Source: Beroe ovata | Taxonomy: Eukaryota; Ctenophora; Nuda; Beroida; Beroidae | Length of the DNA: 15,042 nt | Direction: 5' to 3' | Assembly: GCA_946803715.1 (NCBI GenBank) | Contig: CAMPET010000044.1 | Span: 123,207-138,248, forward strand | In this document: piece by piece, positions 8,794 to 15,042 of the stretch | How the letters are laid out: each line of letters opens with the position of its first letter | Position numbering within the stretch: the stretch's first letter is position 1 | Notes under the pieces: generated by a model | The model's database searches: none | Told to the model about the DNA's origin: nothing | What the model saw: the letters and a program-made list of their open reading frames with translations, nothing else | Translations under genes and position numbers: made by a program

Positions 8794-9897
8794 ATGGTCA
8801 ACCTAGTTATTTTGGCAACTATACTCGGTGTTTTGCATTGTGCCACTGATTACTATCAACTTTTGGGTAAGTGCTTAATTTACTTACCTTATCATTCACT
8901 ATGAAGTAGAGGGTCCTAAAAGCTAGAATTTTGCAATCATTTTATTGAACTGGGTTGGTGGGAATGGATGAGTGTTGGGTTTGGTATCAACTGGAATTGA
9001 ATTTAGGTGTGGAAAGAAATGCCTCTGAGAAAGACATCAAACGAGCATTTAGGAAACTGGCAATGAAATATCATCCTGATAAGAATAAAGATCCTGGTGC
9101 TGAAGAAAAGTTCAAAGAACTAGCAAAAGGTATCTTGGGCCAAATTTTTGTGATGTTTTAGCTCATGGATTAACAAACAAAATTAATTGATAACCTGTGA
9201 TCTTTTTCTTCCCAGCATATGATGTTTTGACTGATTCTGAAAAACGAAAACAGTATGACATGTGGGGTGGTGAATCAGGATCTAATAGTGGACATAACAA
9301 ACAATATCAAGACACTGGAGGCTTCAATTTTGGTGGATTTGGGGACTTTGACTTCAAAGGCTTTTTCAAAGGATTTAATTTCTTCAAAGGGGATGATGAT
9401 GGTTTTGATTCTCACTTTCGTCAACATTTTAAACAACAGCAAAAGCAGCATGAAGATTTGAGTCAAAAGATAAATAAGTTACATGAGAGATTACAAAAAG
9501 GATTCATGAAGCATGATGAGTTCCATCAAAAGCAGCAGAGGGCGCATCAAGAGTTTCATCACAATATCAACAGTTTACATCAGCATCTCAACAACAAACA
9601 ACATCATGATAGGGTAGGTTTGAATAACATGTTTAGAATTTCCTATGTTCTATAATGTTGATTGAAATTTACTAATAATAACAAGGGATGATTGAATGGT
9701 AATCCATAGTACACTTCCAGCACAGAGAATTCAATCATTTCGGGAAAGGAAATGGATTTCATCACCACAGTGGCGGTGGTCAGGATGGCCGAACATTCCA
9801 CTCCTCCTCGACCCACCACAGCACAGGACAACAGAACTGCCACACTGTCACCAAGAGATCGGGCAGTTCAGTTCACACCTCAACAGTCTGCTCATAG
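8794..9897 (+). CDS. DNAJB9: ER J-domain co-chaperone, DNAJB9/ERdj4-like
   Basis: Co-chaperone of the ER Hsp70 BiP. Four exons join in phase: 8794-8866, 9007-9129, 9216-9613 and 9721-9897, giving 255 residues. The N-terminus is a signal peptide ([17 protein letters not shown]), followed at once by the J domain ([23 protein letters not shown] at residues 47-49, then [18 protein letters not shown]). Next comes a Gly/Phe-rich segment ([20 protein letters not shown]), then a long Gln/His/Lys-rich stretch likely to form a coiled coil (for example [20 protein letters not shown]). The C-terminal [20 protein letters not shown] resembles the HCRTVTQRRGNMVTTYTDCS tail of vertebrate DNAJB9, which decides the assignment over other J proteins. 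It is about 30 residues longer than the 223-residue human protein because of the Gln/His-rich part. Introns are 140, 86 and 107 bp. A possible ATTAAA poly(A) signal lies at 10074-10079. Confidence 0.92.
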
Positions 9898-10566
9898 AGC
9901 ACAGTGCACACGTGGGGACAGGGCAAACTTTCATTTAACAAGTCGTGATTCATTGATCAGATATTATCAGTTATGTTGTCGCAGGAGTGTTTATTGCTCA
10001 GAAATTGACTCTCTTTGAAAGTTACCGTAAATTATTTTGTAATTCTCTTATCCGTTTTTTGGTGTGAACAAAAATTAAATTGTTATTTTAATTTCTGTAT
10101 TTGTTGCACTTTATAAATGTGGAAGATTATTTATGTGGAACTCTTGCCTTGCGATATCAATTATTACCCTTTTAGCAATTTCAGTTCATTTGTCCAATTT
10201 GTCTTCTCTCATGTGGTGTACACGTCATGTATACTGCCTCACAGAATCACAGTCAGTAGTTATTGCCGATAGTCACGCAATCAATGAAACAATGTATTAG
10301 CTCTGGTGTTATAGTGGAATTGTAGTCAATGATACTGATTGATTTTGAATAAGGTGACAAGGTGATCCAATCATTTAGTTGATAAACATTCAGTGTAGTC
10401 AATAAGGTGGACAGTATACCCTCTACAATCTACATATTCTCTCTATAAATTTAGTTGAAAGTAGGAAAGTTCTGCAAACTTAATGATTAAGATGTTTAAT
10501 ATTTCATCTCTTAACAGACTGAAATCTTTCATGTGGTATTCCAATGCCTGTGGGTGTATGAAATCT
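9898..10566. other. 3' flank of the DNAJB9-like gene; convergent spacer
   Basis: AT-rich DNA after the stop codon. It includes ATTAAA at 10074-10079 as a plausible poly(A) signal within a T-rich stretch. Open frames here are short and have no coding character. The spacer separates two convergent transcription units if the small minus-strand gene downstream is real. Confidence 0.5.
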
Positions 10567-10951
10567 CTAATTGTCCTCTGCAGCCATTTCAGCTCTAGTT
10601 TCATCATTCATCTGATCTACTTCGTAATCATCGACCCAGTCATCATCATAATTCATAATGGTATAACTGATGAGTTAGATTATAGTCATCAATCACCAGT
10701 ACCACAGGGAACGTTTCTAACATGACTCGTAAATCATCGATGGAATAGCTAAGTAAAGAAGGGTCATGCGATCGGATAGGTTATTGGGAACTTATTTCAG
10801 AAATTTGAAAACCTTACTACTAAGATTCGTTCTTAAATTTCATACTCACATCTTCATCTACTGGCTCATTTTCATCGTAGTGTCGTGTCATTGTTGGTGT
10901 GATGTATACCATAGCTACCGACAGAAATAAACACGCACAGAATACCTTCAT
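10567..10951 (-). CDS. Possible small secreted acidic protein (phase mismatch)
   Basis: Not recognised. A minus-strand exon at 10850-10951 encodes a classic signal peptide and acidic tail (MKVFCACLFLSVAMVYITPT, then MTRHYDENEPVDED) and ends at a good GTGAGT donor in phase 0. An acceptor preceded by a branch-like CTAAC (CTAACTCATCAG, AG at 10668-10667) opens a second acidic segment at 10567-10666 (MNYDDDWVDDYEVDQMNDET, then RAEMAAEDN and stop). That reading needs one base before it, so the two exons do not join in frame. Splicing exactly as drawn would give a 40-residue protein ending LYHYEL. Explanations are a sequencing indel, a missed exon, a pseudogene or chance. The shared acidic character on both sides of the intron favours a real gene with a frame error. 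Confidence 0.35.
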
Positions 10952-11396
10952 TTTGAAGGAGAATCCTACAGTAATTGAGGGTTATAGAGTTGAATATAGC
11001 CAGCTCCCCTGGTATATCAGCAGGAACAGTTAAGCAAGCATGTCAAATACTAGGGCAAGACGTGTTCACATTCAAAGCATCTATCAGACATTCTAATGCT
11101 AAACTACGAATCGAACTCTTTCTATAACTATATTTTGAACCCTACGGAATAGCAAGTAAAATTACACATTACTGTAGTTCATAGCGTACTGCTGTAAATA
11201 TAACAATGCGGACTCTGCATTGTTATCAACTATGACTGAACCCCATCTTTCATTTATCAAACCAAATTATACATAGTGGCAACAAACAAACACGTTATTG
11301 TGAATAAGATGGCTTTGAAATGAAGGTGTTGTAAACAGTGTATTGCGCTGTGTTTCACCAAGCTCGGGCACATTTTTACAGATAAGGTAACTTTTT
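10952..11396. other. Intergenic, no gene seen
   Basis: No supported exon. The part next to 10951 would be the promoter of the small acidic-protein gene if that gene is real. Confidence 0.5.
11200..11226. repeat. 10-bp inverted repeat
   Basis: ATAACAATGC at 11200-11209 and GCATTGTTAT at 11217-11226 are perfect complements with a 7-nt loop. The hairpin is short and may be chance in AT-rich spacer. Confidence 0.6.
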
Positions 11397-11475
11397 CCCC
11401 CGATGTAACATCAGTTACATCCCCGATGTAACATCAGTATTACATCCCCGATGTAACATCAGTTACATCCCCGAT
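11397..11475. repeat. Tandem array of a palindromic 23-bp unit
   Basis: The unit CCCCGATGTAACATCAGTTA plus CAT occurs at 11397-11419, 11420-11444 (25 bp, two extra bases) and 11445-11467, with a partial copy at 11468-11475. Within each unit GATGTAAC and GTTACATC are inverted repeats around ATCA (the second copy has two bases inserted before its right arm), so every copy can form its own small stem-loop. There are no unique spacers, so it is a microsatellite-like array, not CRISPR. Confidence 0.9.
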
Positions 11476-12060
11476 GGAATGAAGAGTGGTGCCATCTTTT
11501 TGTGATTCGGACGTCATCAACTCTTGATGGGTATCGAAGGGTATCAGAATGAATTGCTGTAAAAATGTTCTACTATTATGTGCTGGACAGTTACATAGCC
11601 GATGCACCAGTGGCCATTTCGTATCCATTGAAGTATTTGTCAGATTTGGAAAGAGGTGGACCTAAGTAACAGTGATAATGCAATAGTATATATTCTGAAA
11701 TTATGGAAAGGTGTTGATCCGTTTCGGCCGCTCATCTGATACATTGCAAAAAAGCCGAGAGCTTCACTGACGAAGACATCCCATATTTGCCATTTCTATT
11801 CATCAGGCCCAATTTGGCACGTGTCGACGTAGGGCGCTGAGTCATAAATGTGGGCATGATGGCGCTTAGTCACGCGCATCTCGGATAATCGATGGCAAAG
11901 TTTGGGCGCGCGCGACGGTTAAACTGGGACACGTTCATTTGAATAAGGAATGCTATTGGTCCACGAGCCCCATGGAATAGCCAGCATTCCTCATTCCGCA
12001 TATGAAGAGCAACAAATGGATGAATTGTGTTACAGTGTAAGTTTGAAACTAGCATGTGAA
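11476..12060. other. Gene-free stretch with small foldback
   Basis: No exon could be supported. It contains an inverted repeat of GAATAAGGAATGCT (11941-11954) against 11983-11996 (13 of 14 matches). A short direct repeat, GGCGCTGAGTCA (about 11832) and GGCGCTTAGTCA (about 11862), and a GCGCGCGC patch near 11907-11915 also occur. These look like remnants of small mobile elements. Confidence 0.55.
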
Positions 12061-12485
12061 GTGGTGTCAGACTGTCAGCAACGGATTCTATCATATGCAA
12101 GCATTCCTACGTCATGCGGCACAGACCTGAGACTACAGTTGTTTTATTGTTAATGGTGTCAGCAGGTTGTGGCGAATCGGGAGCCACTCGTCGCGTCACA
12201 CCGGCCTATACTTACGAAGTGGTGTCAACGAATTATATTGCAAGCAAGCATTTCTACGTCACATTCATGAAGTGGTGTCAGCAAGTTGTGACGAAAAGGT
12301 ACCCCAATCGTCACACAAGTCTGTTATGTGTTATGACGTACTGGTGTCAACGAATTCCATCGCAAGTACGTCACAGTTATGCAGTGGTGTTAGCAAGTTG
12401 CGACAAAAGGTACCCCAATCAAAGATGTGTTCTGACGAACTGGTGTCAACGAATTCTATCGCAAGCGTTTCTACTTCACAGTTAA
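12061..12485 (+). repeat. Degenerate minisatellite, about 100-120-bp period
   Basis: Two alternating motifs recur. Motif A (GTGGTGTCAGCAAGTTGTG) stands at about 12153, 12272 and 12384. Motif B (TGGTGTCAACGAATTCTATC, leading to GCAAGC and TACGTCA) stands at about 12219, 12341 and 12440, with a diverged fragment at 12061-12115. A and B both start with TGGTGTCA, so the long unit may itself be a duplicated half-unit of about 50-60 bp. AAAAGGTACCCCAATC follows two of the A copies. Frames open across it are repeat artefacts. Confidence 0.85.
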
Positions 12486-12532
12486 CCACTGTATACATGA
12501 TACAGATAACAGAATTTGATTAGGCTGTCTGT

Positions 12533-12639
12533 GACAGAGTGGTCTGTACGGAACCCCACGGTTTCGATTCCTTGTTTAACATGCCGTACAGCAAGGATCT
12601 CCACCGTGTTCGCCAGGCTAGGCACATAACCACTCTGTC
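12533..12639. repeat. Foldback element with tRNA-like box
   Basis: Outer arms GACAGAGTGGT (12533-12543) and ACCACTCTGTC (12629-12639) are perfectly complementary. Inside, CTGTACGG (12544-12551) pairs with CCGTACAG (12584-12591), and CACGGT (12557-12562) can pair with ACCGTG (12603-12608). The left half carries GGTTTCGATTCC, one base off the polymerase III B-box consensus. It could be a tRNA-derived SINE relic or a small foldback transposon; it does not fold as a normal tRNA. Confidence 0.65.
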
Positions 12640-13389
12640 TTGACCAAAGTCGATTTCATAAGTGTCGTTATCAGGATTTCTTGAGTATCAGTAACGGCAA
12701 GCAAATAAACTCATGACTCAATATTTAACAGAATGTTTAAATCTTTAACAAAATGATACAGTTCAACTATGAAGGATTCCAAAATGAGTTACACTACTCA
12801 ACGACTGACGAAATGATATTGAGAAAATGACGCCATCATAGTATCAGCAGCCTCAACAAAGAGCAACAAGTCATGATATCTCTATCTATAATGACTATCT
12901 AATGAATTAAACCAATGAATAGTAATACTTTAGGAGCAGAAAGTCATAAATAGCAGTATTCTTAGTATAGTAATATTAGTTAACACCACAGATTTATATG
13001 ATACATGATTTAATTGACTCAAACAGAATGTTTTTTAAATTTCGACAATCTTACCTTGCTTCACGTTAACGAAAAAAAATCTAATAAAACATCATAATAT
13101 TAATCACAAACGTTACGATATATGCGCTTTGCACTCAGATTTGCACACATATTGTTTCCACATTTTTGCTTGATTCACGTTAGAGTTATCTATTGTATAT
13201 CTGTTTGACGGTGGTTCATTTTGACTCAGTCATCTCTTAAAATTGGAAAGAAACATAAACCGTTTAACTGTTAGTCCATATAATAATAACCAGCTAAAAA
13301 TCTGCGTTAATCATCATAAAAATCATCATTACTGTTTATCTGCATTCCCTACTGTTTCTCTACACTTGTGCTGTTGTTACTGGAAGTCA
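12640..13389. other. AT-rich spacer, no gene seen
   Basis: Downstream flank of the minus-strand PAPSS-type gene, expected to include its 3' UTR. No exon, RNA gene or strong repeat was supported, and no clear minus-strand AATAAA was found. Confidence 0.5.
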
Positions 13390-14745
13390 CTACGATTGTT
13401 GCTTATTGTTGAGGTTGTTGTAGAAGTTGGCCATCACTTCCCACGCTGAGGGAGCCATGAACCCCTGTGGGGGCTGCTCTCCGTTGCGGGCTAGGGCCCT
13501 CATCTTGGACCCGGAAATGAAGATGAAGTCCTCATGACGGCTCGCATCGTAGAATGTCATCTGACACTTGGTTTTATCGTACGCTGCCACAACGAACGGG
13601 ATGATAGTCAGCTGTCCGAGACCGGGGGCCATAGTCAGCACCTGGAGAGAGGAGGCGGTGTGAATTCCATGACAACGAGCAGTTACCATGACAACATGTT
13701 AACAGTTACCAACACAACATGGTAGCATACCTTCCTGCCGTGAGTGTGCTCATAGATATCCTCCCCGTGTTCAGGATGCTTCATTCCGGCGGGGTCACGA
13801 CCCACAATATAGTAGGACGCACCAGCTGCGATTCGGGCCTGAGCAAGATAGAATTTAGCTAACTGGTGAGATAGGGCCCCAAAATATCGGAATAATTGTA
13901 TCAGAGGTAGTGAGGGAATACAATAAGCGTGTACCTTAGCGTGCCACTGGACCTCAGTTGGTCCGGCGTACATCATGGGGCTGGGGAAGATGGCCATAAC
14001 CGTGGACTCAGGATCAAGTACACCCTCCTTCATAACGGCGTGGTGCTGCTGTATTCTCACACTCAGGGGCACATCGTCATTCTTTGTGAAGCCTCCCAGT
14101 GGGTGGAGCAGGAGAACGGGGTTCTGGAGATGTTAAGGTAAACACAAGGAAATGTCTTGTGACGGAGCTTATGATCCCAACGTTTAAAACATCCTCCCTA
14201 CACAAGTGAGTAATTCCTCACAAGTGATTATTTCCTCACCGTGTATCCTCGCTCAATGAGTCTCTTCCTCGTATCACTCATCAACAGAGCGTGCCCGTTA
14301 TGAATGGGGTTTCTCAGCTGGAATGCGAACACTGCATCTGCCTTGCGTCTCTTGAACTCCGCTCGCAGCTCGTTGGGTGTCTTCCTGTACTGGTCCAGAC
14401 CATCGCCCCATCGGATACGGCCCAGGACTTCCAGATCTCCCCCAATACACCAGTCACCACTCTCCCACACCAACTGCGGGGAAAATGGAGAGCGTGAAGA
14501 TGAGCAGCACTACCGATAATCGGCATCAAAAACTGAATTTGTCCTCTATTTCCTGTATTAAATTCCCCCATAACCCTACTATGCCCACTGATTGACCCAC
14601 CTGCTGATAAGGGTGCTCCTTATGAACCATGCCCCACTGTCTGGCACATCTCTCCTCCTTCCTCATCTCATATACCTCAGGATCTCTGATCACAGCGACC
14701 ACTTCACCGTTATACCACAGGGACACTGACTTCTCCTCTGCCAAC
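13390..14745 (-). CDS. PAPSS: PAPS synthase, ATP sulfurylase domain (5' half missing)
   Basis: Converts sulfate and ATP to adenosine phosphosulfate, the first step of making PAPS, the sulfate donor for all sulfation. Five exons join in phase: 14601-14745, 14240-14473, 13935-14123, 13731-13838 and 13390-13641 (stop), about 308 residues. Visible motifs in order are [41 protein letters not shown], the catalytic [18 protein letters not shown] with QxRN and [71 protein letters not shown] and [14 protein letters not shown]. The sequence follows the C-terminal domain of animal PAPSS1/2 closely. Its first visible exon begins in phase 2 after an acceptor, so the start of this domain, and the N-terminal APS kinase if it is a true bifunctional PAPSS, lie beyond the right edge. 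That fusion is expected for animals but not shown here. Introns are 89-127 bp. Confidence 0.93.
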
Positions 14746-14975
14746 CTGTAACGTGTTGTCATGGCTAGACACTTTGTGGTAACCATGGTGATATGACGTC
14801 ATCACAGTGGCGTTGATGCGATTTTAATTAACAATTTATTGCTAGTCTTCGTGATCAACAACTCGAGTTTTGATTGATATTCTGTGTGTAGAAGAGTACA
14901 CACTCCGCGAATCTACATGAGGAGTGACAATTACAGTCATGTGACCTTTGTGTCAATAGTTCAGTGAGGTTATAT
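14746..14975. other. Intron of the PAPSS-type gene up to the window edge
   Basis: The stretch begins with the splice acceptor (CGTTACAG on the minus strand) of the first visible PAPSS exon and holds no further exon. It contains a TGACGTCA palindrome (14794-14801), the CRE type, which may be chance. It is probably an intron that continues past the window. Confidence 0.6.
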
Positions 14976-14976
14976 T

Positions 14977-15042
14977 GTTTGTTTGTTTGTTTGTTTGTGT
15001 GTGTGTTGAGTGTGTGTGTATGTGTGTGTGTGTGTGTGTGTG
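14977..15042. repeat. (GTTT)n and (TG)n microsatellite at right edge
   Basis: Five GTTT units at 14977-14996 lead into a TG dinucleotide run, with a few interruptions, that continues to the last base. This matches the simple-repeat border on the left and suggests an assembly end. Confidence 0.95.

Noticed and set aside
11397-11475. CRISPR array
   Set aside because: The units are directly adjacent with no unique spacers, and the DNA is eukaryotic with spliceosomal introns.
11440-11628. 62-residue minus-strand frame
   Set aside because: Its end runs into the 23-bp tandem repeat, and the remainder has no recognisable domain or splice partners.
11870-12100. 76-residue minus-strand frame
   Set aside because: It overlaps a small foldback and the start of the minisatellite; no motif supports coding.
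12114-12523. Two overlapping plus frames of about 120 residues with internal peptide repeats
   Set aside because: The peptide repeats reflect the DNA minisatellite, and two frames are open at once, as expected for a repeat rather than a gene.
12533-12639. Functional tRNA gene
   Set aside because: The B-box-like motif is one base off, and the arms do not give acceptor, D, anticodon and T stems of normal size.

Overview
The window is eukaryotic nuclear DNA, most likely from an animal with a compact genome such as a sponge or other early-branching marine invertebrate. Most genes have several exons with canonical GT..AG introns of about 85-200 bp. The proteins are typically metazoan: cactin, a mitochondrial ribosomal protein, membrin/GOSR2, NDUFAF8, an ER DNAJB9-type chaperone and a PAPSS-type ATP sulfurylase. 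The sponge-like assignment is inference from gene compactness and AT-rich spacers; no species-diagnostic marker was found. The window starts in an (AC)n microsatellite and ends in (GTTT)n/(TG)n, and a protein-coding gene is cut off at each end, so it looks like a contig broken at simple repeats.

Layout. 1-642: tRNA-like fragment, short repeats and probably the last intron of cactin. 643-3839 (-): cactin, eleven exons reconstructed in frame, only the extreme C-terminus missing. 4114-4842 (-): single-exon gene resembling mitochondrial ribosomal protein bL9m. 5192-6224 (-): complete five-exon GOSR2 of 212 residues. 6442-6621 (-): 59-residue twin CX9C protein resembling NDUFAF8. 6622-8793: repeat-rich spacer with a hairpin MITE with a target-site duplication, two inverted copies of a GC-rich element, and a 538-bp duplication of the upstream region and start codon of the next gene. 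8794-9897 (+): complete four-exon DNAJB9/ERdj4-like gene. 10567-10951 (-): possible small secreted acidic protein whose two exons do not join in frame. 10952-13389: gene-free, with a palindromic 23-bp tandem repeat, a roughly 115-bp minisatellite and a foldback element. 13390-14745 (-): five 3' exons of a PAPS synthase-type gene (ATP sulfurylase domain); its 5' half lies beyond the right edge.

The genes look like unrelated housekeeping functions packed together: splicing/NF-kB regulation, mitochondrial translation and complex I assembly, ER-Golgi SNARE transport, ER protein folding and sulfate activation. No shared operon is evident. The cactin, bL9m, GOSR2 and NDUFAF8 genes run head-to-tail on the minus strand, with spacers of 217-349 bp. 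The most unusual part is the duplicated 5' end of the DNAJB9-like gene, where the extra copy stops a few codons after the ATG at the junction with a repeat. I saw no clear evidence of a previously undescribed multi-gene system.
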